DNA of 64,000 nucleotides from Acinetobacter wuhouensis (GCF_001696605.3 NZ_CP031716.1:2356001-2420000); one strand, 5' to 3'; shown: positions 36,771 through 47,442, counted from the first letter of the stretch. Numbers and translations: made by a program. Notes: generated by a model not told the origin, from the letters alone.

Positions 36771-37589
36771 CTAACTCTGCCACTGCCCCAAAGTCACACG
36801 ATCATTCCCACCATAATCTTTTACAGTACGAACTTCCTTAAAACCCGCACCCTTAAAAATATTGCGAACCGCTTCACCCTGATCATAACCATGCTCAAGC
36901 ACAATCCAACCTTGAGTTGCAAGCCACTTCTTGCCCTGCTGAATAATATGCTCAATATCCGCCAAGCCATGATTGTCTGCCACCAAAGCACGTTCAGGTT
37001 CAGTCGCAAGATTTGCCATGTGCTCATCTTCAGCATCAATATAAGGCGGATTCGACACAATCACATCAAAATATTGACGATTTAAAGCCTTAAACCAACT
37101 GCCTAAAAAGAACTTCACATGATCCAACTCATGCTTTTCAGCATTATGCAAAGCCACTTCTAAAGTCGGTTCATAAATATCTGTCGCAGTGACTTGCCAC
37201 TCAGGACGTTCACTTGCCAATGATAAAGCAATCGCACCTGTACCCGTACCCAAATCCACAACACGACAATCTTCAGGCAATTCAATCTTTAATACTGTTT
37301 CAACCAAGATTTCAGTATCAGGACGAGGCACTAAAGTATCTTTGGTTACAGTTAAATCAAGCGTCCAAAACGGTTGCGAACCTGTGACATACGCCAAAGG
37401 CTCACCTTCAGCAATACGTTTCAAACCATCCACATATTGCTGTTCTTGTTCAGCTGTCAGTTCTTGCTCTTTTTTCATCACCAAATCAAAAGAATCAATT
37501 TTGGTAATGTGCTCAAGCAACCATGCATTTTCTTGACGTTCGTAGCTTTCAGGTTCACCACGTAAGGCTAAAGCCTGTGCAATATTCAC
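36771..37589 (-). CDS. prmC: peptide chain release factor N5-glutamine methyltransferase
   Basis: 272-residue PrmC (HemK) that methylates the glutamine of the GGQ motif in release factors. SAM motif VVDLGTGTGAIALS (about residue 115) and the NPPY motif (VSNPPYI, about residue 185) are intact. The start codon is GTG 37589, placed directly after the stop of prfA with no gap, so the two genes are coupled. Its substrate, RF1, is made by the upstream gene. Confidence 0.96.
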   Translation of the reverse strand: MNIAQALALRGEPESYERQENAWLLEHITKIDSFDLVMKKEQELTAEQEQQYVDGLKRIAEGEPLAYVTGSQPFWTLDLTVTKDTLVPRPDTEILVETVLKIELPEDCRVVDLGTGTGAIALSLASERPEWQVTATDIYEPTLEVALHNAEKHELDHVKFFLGSWFKALNRQYFDVIVSNPPYIDAEDEHMANLATEPERALVADNHGLADIEHIIQQGKKWLATQGWIVLEHGYDQGEAVRNIFKGAGFKEVRTVKDYGGNDRVTLGQWQS

Positions 37590-38678
37590 TTAGCCACCAT
37601 TTTGCTGTGCAAGCATCGCAAGCTGATCCGCTTGATATTCACGATGTAAACTATCTAACAATTCTGTCAAATCACCTTCCATCACCGCATCCAACTTATA
37701 TAAAGTTAAGTTAATACGGTGATCAGTCATACGACCTTGCGGATAGTTATAGGTACGAATACGTTCAGAACGGTCACCCGAGCCAACGAGATCACGGCGC
37801 ATTTCCGAAGTTGCAGCATCGGCAGCAGCACGTTTAGCATTTTCCAAACGAGAAACCAAAAGCGCCATCGCTTTGGCTTTGTTTTTATGCTGTGAACGTT
37901 CATCCTGACACTCCACCACTGTACCTGTGGGAATATGGGTAATACGCACTGCCGAATCTGTTTTGTTAATGTGCTGACCACCCGCACCCGAAGCACGGTA
38001 AGTATCAATACGCAGTTCTGATGGATTAATTTCAACCGTGGTATCAACATCAATTTCAGGAAGAATCGCCACAGTACATGCTGAAGTATGCACACGACCT
38101 TGTGATTCAGTCGCAGGAACACGTTGCACACGATGTGCACCACTTTCAAATTTCAAGCGACCATAGACGCCTTCACCATTAATCAGGCAAATGACTTCTT
38201 TATAGCCACCGTGTTCGCCTTCATTTTCAGACAGAATTTCAATACGCCAACCTTGTGTTTCGGCATATTTACTATACATACGGTATAAGTCACCTGAGAA
38301 AATCGCAGCTTCATCACCACCTGTTCCTGCACGGATTTCCAAATAAGCAGAGTTGGCATCATTTGGATCTTTCGGAATCATGAGAATATTCAACTCAGCT
38401 TCGAGTTGCTCTAATAAAGCTTTATTCTCTTTAATTTCTTCTACAGCCATTTCTTTGAAATCTGGATCTGTCAGCATCACTTCAGCAGTTTCAATGTCTT
38501 CTTCAGCTTGCTTATATTGCTTCCAAACATTGGTAATTTCAGTTAAATCATTATGCTCACGTGACAAATTACGGAAACGCTTATTGTCTGAAATAACTTC
38601 TACATCAGCCAATAATGCTTCTAACTCTTCATGTCGATCACAAAGTTGATCTAATCGTAAACGTAACGATTCTTTCAT
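37590..38678 (-). CDS. prfA: peptide chain release factor 1
   Basis: 362-residue class I release factor reading UAA and UAG. The GGQ motif (GAGGQHIN) is at about residue 235, and the tripeptide anticodon region and the conserved SARRGYG-like C-terminal block ([22 protein letters not shown]) are present. It is followed at once by prmC. Full length matches E. coli RF1 (360). Confidence 0.97.
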   Translation of the reverse strand: MKESLRLRLDQLCDRHEELEALLADVEVISDNKRFRNLSREHNDLTEITNVWKQYKQAEEDIETAEVMLTDPDFKEMAVEEIKENKALLEQLEAELNILMIPKDPNDANSAYLEIRAGTGGDEAAIFSGDLYRMYSKYAETQGWRIEILSENEGEHGGYKEVICLINGEGVYGRLKFESGAHRVQRVPATESQGRVHTSACTVAILPEIDVDTTVEINPSELRIDTYRASGAGGQHINKTDSAVRITHIPTGTVVECQDERSQHKNKAKAMALLVSRLENAKRAAADAATSEMRRDLVGSGDRSERIRTYNYPQGRMTDHRINLTLYKLDAVMEGDLTELLDSLHREYQADQLAMLAQQNGG

Positions 38679-39071
38679 TTTAACTACATTCTCAATCTAA
38701 ACCTTAACCAACTTCAATGCCTGATCTACCGTGCATTTCAAAGTCGTTAAGAAAATTCTAAAATTGCGCATAGTTTAACGACTATGACTTTTAAATGACA
38801 CTGTTATCTCGACAGGAAAATACAAACTTGTGAAATTAACTTTTATATTTCAAATAAAACCACATTCATATCCCACATTTTCTTCTCAATTTTCATTTTT
38901 GTTTTTAAATTAGCCGTTTAAGTCACATTGTTAATAGAAAACATACATTCAGATACCAAACACTATCAATTAACAGGATCATCTCCACATTTCCAGGAAA
39001 AATTTTTGTTACATTTACCTCATCGAAAAGAGAGATAGAGCTGTCCGATTATTCAGGACATGGAGCAACAT

Positions 39072-39506
39072 ATGAAATTAAATACATTATTATTGAGTAC
39101 TGCTTTGACAGTAACTTCATTATTTACAATGAGCGCTCATGCAGACAACTCAACTCGAATTGCCGCTACTTCAGCTTTAGGTAGTGTTGCGGGTACAGCA
39201 ATTGGTAAACAAATGGGTGGTAACACTGGTGCAATGATTGGTTCAGCAATCGGTGGCGCAGGTGGTGCCGCAGTTTCTACAAACCGTCGTGACCGTACAG
39301 CTGCTGCGATTGGTGGTGGTTTAGGTGGTGTTGGTGGTTATACCGTTGGTAAAAATGTTGGTGGAACAACGGGTGGTTATATTGGTGCTGCCGCAGGTGC
39401 TGCGGGTGGTTCGGTTCTCGGTAAAAAAGTATCTGAAGACCGCCATTATGATCAACGCAAGTACAATAAAAAGTACTACAAAAAGCATCGTCGTCATAAC
39501 CACTAA
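39072..39506 (+). CDS. glycine-zipper surface-lipid-type protein, basic tail
   Basis: 144-residue exported protein. Signal peptide at residues 1-24 (ending AHA). The middle carries repeated GxxxG glycine zippers with KQMGGNTGAMIGSAIGGAGG and the duplicated GGYTVGKNVGGTTGGYIGAA, followed by a basic tail of about 20 residues rich in Lys, Tyr and His. ATG 39072 has GGAG 8 nt upstream; an ATG four codons earlier is rejected. It is paralogous to the next gene. Glycine zippers of this type sit in the outer membrane; function is unknown. The upstream interval 38679-39071 shows no other gene. Confidence 0.75.
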   Translation: MKLNTLLLSTALTVTSLFTMSAHADNSTRIAATSALGSVAGTAIGKQMGGNTGAMIGSAIGGAGGAAVSTNRRDRTAAAIGGGLGGVGGYTVGKNVGGTTGGYIGAAAGAAGGSVLGKKVSEDRHYDQRKYNKKYYKKHRRHNH

Positions 39507-39521
39507 AACGTGGATGATCTG

Positions 39522-39546
39522 AAAAGCACCTTTGGGTGCTTTTTTC
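39522..39546 (+). terminator. terminator after first glycine-zipper gene
   Basis: Stem AAAAGCACC / GGTGCTTTT with loop TTTG (39522-39543), followed by more T. Confidence 0.9.
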
Positions 39547-39675
39547 GTTTTAATGTATTCATCTATTTAAAAATTATAAATTTAAAAACCAAAAGTTGCT
39601 GTTAAATTCACTTGATGATGAATACCTTTTAGATTGTTGGATGCCTATTATTTACTACACACATCCGAAAATTAA

Positions 39676-39789
39676 TTGATTTTAGAAAATCGTGAATTCA
39701 CCAAACAACAAATGAGACCTTTACTACAATCAAGCTCTGTGAGAGTCATAACCACACTGAATGATTTGGAATTATTTACAGCAAAATAG
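39676..39789 (+). pseudogene. possible coding remnant, 37 codons
   Basis: In the 529-bp gap 39547-40075 one frame reads 37 codons without stop, from TTG 39676 to TAG 39787-39789, with a protein-like composition (LENREFTKQQMRPLLQ and a DLELFTAK end). A stop codon just before it and no ribosome site argue that it is at most the end of a lost gene. I identify no family. The remainder of the gap appears to be plain A+T-rich spacer. Confidence 0.2.
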
Positions 39790-40075
39790 CATAGAGAAAT
39801 CCATTTTATAACAATGAAATAAAGCTTTATTTTCTCTATTGCACTCTCATCTACATTATTTTTTAATATTTAAAATAAAAACATTTTAAATATTAAAATA
39901 ACATATTGTGAATTATAGACTTATTTAAATTATGAATAAAAATCATAGATGAAAAATACAATCTAGACACAAAATTGTGAAATTGATTACATCTGCATCC
40001 ATAATTATTGCTATATGTTTCGATATGATCATCTCAAGTTAAATAATTCGAAGAAGCTTCGACACGGAGTTTGAA

Positions 40076-40633
40076 ATGAAAATACAAGCAATATTTGGTG
40101 CAGCGGTAATCGCAACAGCAATGATTTCAACTGCTCATGCAGGTAACTCAACCAATACAGCATTGACCTCTGCCCTTGGTGGCGTAGTTGGCGCAGCGAT
40201 TGGTCAACAAATGGGTGGCTCAACAGGTGCAATGATCGGGTCAGCAATCGGTGGTGGTGTCGGTGCAGGCGCAGCATCAAATAAACGTGACCGTAATGGT
40301 GCAATTATCGGTGGTGCTTTAGGTAGTGCAGGTGGTTATACCGTTGGACGTAATGTAACAGGTACATCAACTGGTGGTTATATTGGTGCAGGTCTAGGTG
40401 CAGCTGGTGGTGCTTCGCTTGGTAAAAAAGTCAGCGATGACCGACGTTATGATGATCGTTACGGTGACAGATATGATAACCGTTATGATCGATACGATGA
40501 CCGCTATGACCGTAGTCGTTATGGATACCGCAATACCAGTTATAATTACAATGATCGTGGATACCGTAAAGACAACGGCAACCATTATGGTCAGTACAAA
40601 AATCAAAACCGTTGGAAAAATTGGAAAGACTAA
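40076..40633 (+). CDS. glycine-zipper protein with Asp/Arg/Tyr-rich tail
   Basis: 185-residue paralogue of the preceding glycine-zipper protein: signal peptide ending AHAG, same zipper core (QQMGGSTGAMIGSAIGGGVG and GGYTVGRNVTGTSTGGYIGA), same LGKKVSDDRR junction. In place of the basic tail there is a tail of about 65 residues with repeated DRYDxRY units, then a basic Asn/Tyr-rich end. Start ATG 40076 with GGAG (spacing about 9). Duplication followed by tail divergence is inferred. Confidence 0.75.
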   Translation: MKIQAIFGAAVIATAMISTAHAGNSTNTALTSALGGVVGAAIGQQMGGSTGAMIGSAIGGGVGAGAASNKRDRNGAIIGGALGSAGGYTVGRNVTGTSTGGYIGAGLGAAGGASLGKKVSDDRRYDDRYGDRYDNRYDRYDDRYDRSRYGYRNTSYNYNDRGYRKDNGNHYGQYKNQNRWKNWKD

Positions 40634-40648
40634 TTTCTCTGGAATACC

Positions 40649-40672
40649 AAAAGCACTTTCGAGTGCTTTTTT
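40649..40672 (+). terminator. terminator after second glycine-zipper gene, UUCG loop
   Basis: Stem AAAAGCACT / AGTGCTTTT with TTCG loop, followed by T. Confidence 0.92.
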
Positions 40673-40810
40673 CATGTCTGCGGTAAAACCATTTAAAAAA
40701 ACCAAAATAATAATGACTTAAACACATGGAAACAAAATATCGAAAATTATCGATATACATTTCACACTTCATATCGTATTATTTCGATATATAGATTAAA
40801 GAGTTTAAAA

Positions 40811-41824
40811 ATGTCAGTTTCAACAGACAATTCGTTTAACAACACCAAGTTCTCAATACTTGAACTTGCGCCTGTCCGTGAAGATCAAAATGCTGAATTC
40901 TCCCTTAAACATGCCTTAGAACTTGCGCAGCATGCTGAGCGTTTAGGCTATGACCGACTCTGGTTAGCTGAACATCACAACATGGATGGTATTGCCAGTT
41001 CAGCAACAGCAGTTTTATTGGGCTATATCCTTGCCAATACACAAAATATCCGTGTGGGTTCTGGTGGTATTATGCTACCTAATCACGCCCCTTTGGTTGT
41101 CGCTGAACAGTTCGGAACTCTCGCCACACTTTATCCAAACCGTATTGAGCTTGGACTAGGGCGTGCGCCTGGTACAGATCCAATGACCATGCGAGCACTT
41201 CGACGTGGTCGCCAAGAAACTGAAGATCAATTTCCACAAGATGTTTTAGAAATTCTGAGTTATTTTGCTGATGCTCAACCTAATCAAAGAATTAAAGCCA
41301 CACCAGGACAAGGTACACATGTCCCTGTATGGTTATTGGGTTCAAGCTTATTTAGCGCGCAGCTTGCAGCAAAATTAGGTCTTCCCTACTCATTTGCCTC
41401 ACACTTTGCGCCAAGAATGCTAGGACAAGCCATTCAACTTTATCGTGATAATTTTGAACCATCGCAATATTTGGACAAACCCTTTGTGTCGATGGGCGTT
41501 CCAACTGTAGTGGCACCAACCGATGAAGAAGCACAATATTTAGCGACCAGTGTTTACCAACGGATTCAAGCCTTATTAACAGGACAAAGTTTAAAACTTA
41601 AACCACCTGTGGACAGTATGGAGGGACGTTGGTCTGTTTCCGAAAAAATGGCAGTGCAAAACTTCTTAGCCATGGCACAAATTGGTTCTCCTAAAACAGT
41701 AAAAACGGGTCTTGAACAGCTTTTAGAAAAATATCAAGTCGATGAATTTATTTTTACTTGCGATATTTATGACACACAAAAGCGTTTAGAAAACTTTAGT
41801 TTATTGATGGATTTGAAAAAATAA
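40811..41824 (+). CDS. luciferase-like (LLM) flavin-dependent monooxygenase, YhbW-like
   Basis: 337-residue LLM-class oxidoreductase, close by remembered sequence to E. coli Yhb[61 protein letters not shown] and [15 protein letters not shown]. The family binds reduced flavin from a reductase partner; substrate unknown. A single gene with a convincing terminator. Confidence 0.9.
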   Translation: MSVSTDNSFNNTKFSILELAPVREDQNAEFSLKHALELAQHAERLGYDRLWLAEHHNMDGIASSATAVLLGYILANTQNIRVGSGGIMLPNHAPLVVAEQFGTLATLYPNRIELGLGRAPGTDPMTMRALRRGRQETEDQFPQDVLEILSYFADAQPNQRIKATPGQGTHVPVWLLGSSLFSAQLAAKLGLPYSFASHFAPRMLGQAIQLYRDNFEPSQYLDKPFVSMGVPTVVAPTDEEAQYLATSVYQRIQALLTGQSLKLKPPVDSMEGRWSVSEKMAVQNFLAMAQIGSPKTVKTGLEQLLEKYQVDEFIFTCDIYDTQKRLENFSLLMDLKK

Positions 41825-41851
41825 TACAGACATAGTCACTTTTCCTCTTTA

Positions 41852-41888
41852 CCAAAATGAGACGCCATGTTTCATTTTGGTTTTTTTT
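41852..41888 (+). terminator. terminator after LLM gene
   Basis: Stem CCAAAATGA / TCATTTTGG (41852-41860, 41872-41880) followed by eight T. Confidence 0.9.
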
Positions 41889-42062
41889 AATTCAAAAAAC
41901 AAAAACAGCATCACATTTATTTAATTTTTAGCATAATTTTACAATTCACATCGCTTTATGATTTTTCATCAATAGAGACCAACTTGAAATAAATTGCCAT
42001 CTCTTTTCAAATCAGCATAATAGATCATATAAAAATCTATAGAAAATCAATAAGAGGCAACC

Positions 42063-42539
42063 ATGAATCAATATATCAACAAACCCACCCCCGCTTTTAT
42101 TGCTGTGAGTTGGATTGCCTTACTTGCAGGAGCTGCAGCTTATTGTATTGGCTTATTCAATGCACAAATTCAGTTGAATGAAAAAGGCTACTATCTCATC
42201 CTCATTCTTTATGGTTTGTTTTCTGCTGTTTCATTACAGAAAATTGTTCGTGATAAATTAGAAGGTCAGCAAGTAACTGCCATTTATTATGGACTATGTT
42301 GGGCTTCGGTCGCGATTTGCATTGTACTTTTAGCTTTAGGGTTATGGAATGCAACCATGACTTTAAGCGAAAAGGGTTTTTATATCATGGCATTTTTATT
42401 GAGCTTATTTGGTTCTGTTGCTGTTCAAAAGAATATTCGAGACCTAGAATACTTGCGCACACATAATACTCAAGAATTACCTCATATCACTCAAAACATC
42501 GAGTCAAAAGAGATTGAAAATAAAGAAGATGTTTTATAA
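42063..42539 (+). CDS. YiaA/YiaB-type inner-membrane protein
   Basis: 158-residue membrane protein with four hydrophobic segments in two tandem YiaA/B modules. Each module ends with a conserved block: SLQKIVRDKLEG and SVAVQKNIRDLEY. The last 30 residues are polar and acidic. The E. coli relatives are uncharacterised. The 250-bp interval to the next gene holds no other gene I can support. Confidence 0.85.
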   Translation: MNQYINKPTPAFIAVSWIALLAGAAAYCIGLFNAQIQLNEKGYYLILILYGLFSAVSLQKIVRDKLEGQQVTAIYYGLCWASVAICIVLLALGLWNATMTLSEKGFYIMAFLLSLFGSVAVQKNIRDLEYLRTHNTQELPHITQNIESKEIENKEDVL

Positions 42540-42788
42540 TCTCTAAAATTAAAACGATAAATCACACATTATATGGCGAATTCTATCAATCCAATTTGTA
42601 TATTTTGGATAGATAGAATTCGTATCAAATCAAATAAACTTTCAAAGTATTTTTCTCAAAATCAATCATCAATACCAAAAGCTTGAGGATGACTGGCAAG
42701 CTTGCACAAACTCAAGCAAAATTTCTGAGTTGGATATATAAGTAAATATGGAACGAACCGCTGTTCATAAATAAAAAAAGGAAAGAAT

Positions 42789-43343
42789 ATGCTCAACAGG
42801 AAAAAGAGCCAAACCGAAGGTTTTTTTCAAAATTTACCTGAGTTTTTTAAATGCTATAAAGGTAAATGTATCGCTTCATCAGAGATCAAAATGACGGACT
42901 TTTCAGGATTAAAGGTCGCGATTATTGGTGCTGATCAATTGACAGTTACCCATTTAGATCACATTTTAAATTCAGCTGAATTTGTTAAAGTATTTCAGAT
43001 CGCCCCTACCTTTATCTTGCCTCAGACTGAAAAAGGTGTGCAAAAACTGGTTTCACATCCCCTGATTATTAAAAACCGTCGTTTGTTTAATCAGCGGGTT
43101 AAATCTATGTTGTCTATTCGTTTTCTAGAATCACAAGTCCAAGAACAATGGTTAAAACGTCAACTCATGCCGAATTCTGCAGCAAAAACCAAAGTATTTT
43201 TTAAATCAGATAGCTATTACAAAGCACTACAACGCAATAACTGTCAGTTAATTACTTGGCCCATTGTTAAAATTACAGAAAATGTGATTCAAAGCATGGA
43301 CGGTGTTGAACATTTTGCAGATGTGATGATTAGCACTTATTAA
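42789..43343 (+). CDS. truncated flavin-monooxygenase-like protein
   Basis: 184-residue protein whose middle matches the NADPH-binding half of flavin-containing (Baeyer-Villiger-type) monooxygenases by remembered layout: the start of a Rossmann loop in LKVAIIGADQLTVTH (normal GxGxxA replaced by GADQLT), FQIAPTF, SMLSIRFLESQVQEQW, then a substrate-region block SDSYYKALQRNNCQLIT and ENVIQSMDGVEHFADVMIST, which ends just before the usual ATGY motif. The N-terminal FAD-binding GxGxxG and the C-terminal part are absent. AGGA 10 nt before ATG supports translation. It may be a decayed gene or a reduced, non-catalytic domain. Confidence 0.55.
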   Translation: MLNRKKSQTEGFFQNLPEFFKCYKGKCIASSEIKMTDFSGLKVAIIGADQLTVTHLDHILNSAEFVKVFQIAPTFILPQTEKGVQKLVSHPLIIKNRRLFNQRVKSMLSIRFLESQVQEQWLKRQLMPNSAAKTKVFFKSDSYYKALQRNNCQLITWPIVKITENVIQSMDGVEHFADVMISTY

Positions 43344-43469
43344 TTCCCCCCAATTCTAAGCGAAGTCTTCTTTGGACTTCCCTTAGTCCCCATTTTTTCA
43401 ATGGTTTGTCTAAGTCCAAAATGGTTCACTGCATCAGTAAGGTTTTCAATCTAGATTCAAAACGATTTA

Positions 43470-43579
43470 AATTCCTAATTCCTAATTCCTAATTCCTAAT
43501 TCCTAATTCCTAATTCCTAATTCCTAATTCCTAATTCCTAATTCCTAATTCCTAATTCCTAATTCCTAATTCCTAATTC
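43470..43579. repeat. perfect heptanucleotide tandem repeat (AATTCCT)n
   Basis: Fifteen full copies plus 5 bases of the 7-bp unit AATTCCT, with no mismatch. Each unit is 7 bp, so a copy-number change shifts a frame by one base, but no gene crosses it. It is in the gap 43344-44058, otherwise A+T-rich, with short inverted repeats at 43360-43430. Such long perfect repeats mutate by slippage. Confidence 0.97.
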
Positions 43580-43993
43580 AATGATGATAGAACTACATTA
43601 CTTTTATTTCATTTTTAATCAATTTTAAAATGATGCCTTGGATAAAATTCAGCAAAAAACTGTTTTAGGAACAATAAAAAGACAATTAGATGAATTTTTT
43701 TACGCTACAAAAAAACAAATTGTGTATTTATTAGTCGAAATTGTCTAAATTTTCCTAATTTTACTATTTAGATTTTAAATAGTTGCTATACCTAATATCA
43801 TTTCAGATAATATTCACATCATTTTTTTTATAACTATGCCTCATTTTTTTGAGTGATACCTTATAAACATGTTAAAAAGCCCAGATCAATAATGGGTATA
43901 ATTTAATCAAATTCTGCTAAATACAGTCCATTTTATTGTGCTAATTAATAGAAATTTTATATGAATAAGCACAATATTTGTAATGACAAAACA

Positions 43994-44021
43994 TAAAAAA
44001 AGCTGAATTTACATTCAGCTT
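43994..44021 (-). terminator. terminator after ppsR
   Basis: On the reverse strand AAGCTGAAT-GTAA-ATTCAGCTT is followed by a T-run. Confidence 0.9.
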
Positions 44022-44058
44022 AATCACGACAAAAAAATAGATTTTTAGAGATTAAATA

Positions 44059-44895
44059 TCAACCAATTCGACGTTTTAAACCAGTCATTTGCAGTACACG
44101 TGTTGAGATTTCTTCAATCGACATTTCCGAAACATTTAAGTATTTAATCCCCTCTGAAATGTAAATTCCTTCCACAGCCCGTAGTTCCATTTGGCATTGT
44201 GAAAAGCTCGCATAACGGCTATTCGCCTTACGTTCTGTACGAATCGCAACCAAGCGCTCAGCATCAATCATCAAACCGAACAACTTGTGTTTATGTTCTT
44301 TAAGCACTGCTGGCAAGCGGTTGTCATCCAAATCTTCTTCTGTAAGTGGATAATTTGCAACACGAATTCCAAATTGTAATGACAAATAAATCGAGGTTGG
44401 AGTTTTCCCTGAACGTGACACCCCGATCAAAATTAAGTCAGCTTTATCGTAATGACGTGTACGTGCCCCATCATCATTATCCAAAGCAAAATGTACTGCA
44501 TCAATACGTGCTTTATATGACTCAGAATCGGTTACCGCATGGGTCTGCCCGACTAAAGTCGTAGGCTGAGTACCTAAAACATCCGACAATTTACTAATAA
44601 GCCCTTCAAAAACATCAAGATTTACAGCATTTGCAGTATTAATAATATCACGTACATAAGGGTCAACCAAAGTGTCAAAAACTAGGGGTTGTTGACCGTC
44701 TTTTTCCGCACGAATATTGATCTCTTCAACCACATTCATGGCAGCTTCTTCAGAGGTAATATAAGGAATAATATGTATATCAAACTTTACATGAGGAAAT
44801 TGCGCTAATAAAGAATGTCCAAGGGTTTCAGCAGTGATCGCTGTACCATCAGAAATAAAAAATACACTTCTCTTTATCTGGTTACTTTCTGACAT
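44059..44895 (-). CDS. ppsR: PEP synthase regulatory protein
   Basis: 278-residue DUF299 bifunctional kinase/pyrophosphorylase that turns PEP synthase off and on by phosphorylating it with ADP and removing the phosphate. P-loop-like GVSRSGKTPTSIYLS near residue 155 and the N-terminal VFFISDGTAITAETLGHSLL are typical. Divergent from ppsA with 155 bp between starts, as in other gammaproteobacteria. Confidence 0.96.
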   Translation of the reverse strand: MSESNQIKRSVFFISDGTAITAETLGHSLLAQFPHVKFDIHIIPYITSEEAAMNVVEEINIRAEKDGQQPLVFDTLVDPYVRDIINTANAVNLDVFEGLISKLSDVLGTQPTTLVGQTHAVTDSESYKARIDAVHFALDNDDGARTRHYDKADLILIGVSRSGKTPTSIYLSLQFGIRVANYPLTEEDLDDNRLPAVLKEHKHKLFGLMIDAERLVAIRTERKANSRYASFSQCQMELRAVEGIYISEGIKYLNVSEMSIEEISTRVLQMTGLKRRIG

Positions 44896-44966
44896 TAAAA
44901 ATCTCCTTACACATTTGTCTTAGCGATGTATAATCTTTATAGTAAGCCCATCTTACATGACCTTAG

Positions 44967-45004
44967 ACTGAGTGGAATAAAAAAGCTCAGTTTTTTGTTA
45001 TAAT
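44967..45004 (+). promoter_or_regulatory. hairpin and -10-like box between ppsR and ppsA
   Basis: ACTGAG (44967-44972) / CTCAGT (44986-44991) with a T-run resembles a terminator, followed by TATAAT at 44999-45004, a possible -10 box for ppsA. A -35 box at the normal distance is weak, so the start site is not settled. Confidence 0.3.
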
Positions 45005-45050
45005 TTCACGCCAAGATAGTGATTAAAACTGCATAAGTGGAGTAACAACT

Positions 45051-47426
45051 TTGGAAGCACGCGTAATCGGTCTGGAAAAACTAGGAAAACACGACGTTGA
45101 ACTCGTGGGTGGTAAAAACTCATCACTGGGAGAAATGATCAGCCATTTAGCTAATGCTGGCGTATCAGTACCAGGTGGTTTTGCAACTACTGCTGACGCG
45201 TACCGCGAATTCCTTGAGCAAAGTGGTCTAAACGCTAAAATCAATGCCGAATTAGCAACATTGAATGTCGATGATGTTATTGCACTTGCAGAAACAGGCG
45301 CAAAAATTCGTCAATGGATTGTAGACACTCCTCTTACAGCTGGTTTAGAAAAAGAAGTTCGCGAAGCTTTCGCAGCACTTTCAAATGGTAATCCAGACAT
45401 TGCAGTTGCAGTTCGTTCTTCTGCTACAGCAGAAGATTTACCAGATGCGTCTTTTGCAGGACAACAAGAAACTTTCTTAAACATTCGCGGAATCGACAAC
45501 GTTCTCATCGCGATTAAAGAAGTTTTTGCTTCACTTTATAATGACCGTGCTATTGCTTACCGTGTACACCAAAACTTCGCGCATGACATCGTTGCTCTTT
45601 CAGCAGGTGTTCAGCGTATGGTTCGCTCTGAAACAGGTGCTGCAGGTGTAATGTTTACCCTTGATACAGAATCAGGTTTCCGTGAAGCGGTATTCATCAC
45701 TGCCTCTTATGGTTTGGGTGAAATGGTTGTACAAGGTGCAGTAAACCCTGACGAATTCTATGTTTCAAAACCACTTCTTAGAAATGGTAAACACGCAGTC
45801 ATCCGTCGTAACCTTGGTTCTAAACACCAAAAAATGATTTATGGTGAAGAAGGTGCGGCAGGTAAATCTGTTGTTGTTGTAGACGTTGAAAAAGCTGAAC
45901 GTCAACAGTTCGCTTTAAATGATTTAGAACTTCAAGAACTTGCTAAACAAGCATTGATCATTGAAGAACATTATCAAGCGCCGATGGACATCGAATGGGC
46001 GAAAGATGGTGACGACGGTCAGATCTATATCGTTCAGGCACGTCCTGAAACAGTTAAAAGCCGTGAAAATGTCGGCACAATGGAACGCTACCTACTTAAA
46101 CAAAAAGGTACTGTACTTTGTGAAGGTCGTTCAATCGGTCAACGTATCGGTTCTGGTAAAGTCCGTATCGTTACTTCTATTAAAGAAATGGACAAAGTAC
46201 AACCTGGTGATGTTCTAGTATCAGACATGACTGACCCAGACTGGGAACCAGTGATGAAACGTGCCGCAGCAATCGTCACTAACCGTGGTGGTCGTACTTG
46301 TCACGCAGCAATTATCGCTCGTGAATTAGGTGTTCCTGCGATCGTAGGTTGTGGTAATGCAACTGAAGTCCTTGTAGATGGTCAAGAAGTGACAGTTTCA
46401 TGTGCTGAAGGTGATACAGGCTTTATCTATGAAGGCGCGTTAGATTTTGAAATCCAACGTAACTCGATTGAGTCTATGCCTGCACTTCCATTCAAAGTGA
46501 TGATGAACGTCGGTAACCCTGACCGTGCATTTGACTTTGCACAAATTCCAAACGCAGGTATCGGTCTAGCACGTTTAGAATTTATCATCAACCGTATGAT
46601 CGGTGTGCATCCAAAAGCATTATTAAACATTGACAGCCTACCACGTGAAACTCGTGCAGCTGTAATGGCACGTACTGCGGGTTATTCATCACCAATCGAA
46701 TTCTATGTAGAAAAACTAGTTGAAGGTATTTCTACGCTTGCTGCTGCATTTGCGGATAAGCCAGTCATTGTTCGTATGTCAGATTTTAAATCTAACGAAT
46801 ATGCGAACTTGATCGGCGGTAAATTGTACGAGCCTGAAGAAGAAAACCCAATGTTGGGCTTCCGTGGTGCAAGCCGTTATGTGTCTGATAACTTCCGTGA
46901 CTGCTTCGAGTTAGAATGCCGCGCGTTGAAAAAAGCACGTGACGAAATGGGCTTAACCAATATCCAAATCATGATTCCTTTCGTACGTACAGTTCACGAA
47001 GCGAAACGTGTCATCGAATTATTGGCTCAAAACGGTCTTAAACGTGGTGAAAATGGTCTTAAAGTGATCATGATGTGTGAATTGCCAACCAATGCGTTAT
47101 TGGCTGAACAATTCCTTGAACACTTCGATGGCTTCTCTATCGGTTCAAATGACTTAACTCAGTTAACGCTTGGTTTAGACCGTGACTCTGGTATTGTTTC
47201 TCACTTGTTCGACGAACGTGATCCAGCGGTTAAAGCATTACTTTCTATGGCGATTCATGCTTGCCGTAAAGCAGGTAAATATATCGGTATCTGTGGTCAA
47301 GGCCCTTCAGATCACCCAGACTTAGCTTTCTGGTTAATGGAGCAAGGTATCGAATCTGTTTCTTTAAACCCAGACTCAGTTTTAGATACTTGGTTCTTCC
47401 TTGCTGAAGAAAAATCTAAAGCTTAA
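45051..47426 (+). CDS. ppsA: phosphoenolpyruvate synthase
   Basis: 791-residue pyruvate, water dikinase that makes PEP from pyruvate and ATP, needed for gluconeogenesis from acetate or other organic acids. N-terminal ATP-grasp domain ([33 protein letters not shown]), central phosphohistidine domain with [14 protein letters not shown], and C-terminal PEP-binding TIM barrel ([17 protein letters not shown]). The start is TTG 45051, with GGAG 11 nt before; no ATG nearby gives a better start. Regulated by PpsR made from the divergent gene. Confidence 0.97.
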   Translation: MEARVIGLEKLGKHDVELVGGKNSSLGEMISHLANAGVSVPGGFATTADAYREFLEQSGLNAKINAELATLNVDDVIALAETGAKIRQWIVDTPLTAGLEKEVREAFAALSNGNPDIAVAVRSSATAEDLPDASFAGQQETFLNIRGIDNVLIAIKEVFASLYNDRAIAYRVHQNFAHDIVALSAGVQRMVRSETGAAGVMFTLDTESGFREAVFITASYGLGEMVVQGAVNPDEFYVSKPLLRNGKHAVIRRNLGSKHQKMIYGEEGAAGKSVVVVDVEKAERQQFALNDLELQELAKQALIIEEHYQAPMDIEWAKDGDDGQIYIVQARPETVKSRENVGTMERYLLKQKGTVLCEGRSIGQRIGSGKVRIVTSIKEMDKVQPGDVLVSDMTDPDWEPVMKRAAAIVTNRGGRTCHAAIIARELGVPAIVGCGNATEVLVDGQEVTVSCAEGDTGFIYEGALDFEIQRNSIESMPALPFKVMMNVGNPDRAFDFAQIPNAGIGLARLEFIINRMIGVHPKALLNIDSLPRETRAAVMARTAGYSSPIEFYVEKLVEGISTLAAAFADKPVIVRMSDFKSNEYANLIGGKLYEPEEENPMLGFRGASRYVSDNFRDCFELECRALKKARDEMGLTNIQIMIPFVRTVHEAKRVIELLAQNGLKRGENGLKVIMMCELPTNALLAEQFLEHFDGFSIGSNDLTQLTLGLDRDSGIVSHLFDERDPAVKALLSMAIHACRKAGKYIGICGQGPSDHPDLAFWLMEQGIESVSLNPDSVLDTWFFLAEEKSKA

Positions 47427-47442
47427 GCTTAATTAAGCTGAT

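Noticed and set aside
40394..40772. Several long frames antisense or shifted over the glycine-zipper genes (also 39321-39522)
   Set aside because: They arise from the repetitive low-complexity Gly and Asp/Arg/Tyr codons and have no start signals.
43470..43579. CRISPR array
   Set aside because: The 7-bp unit is repeated with no spacer, so it is a microsatellite.
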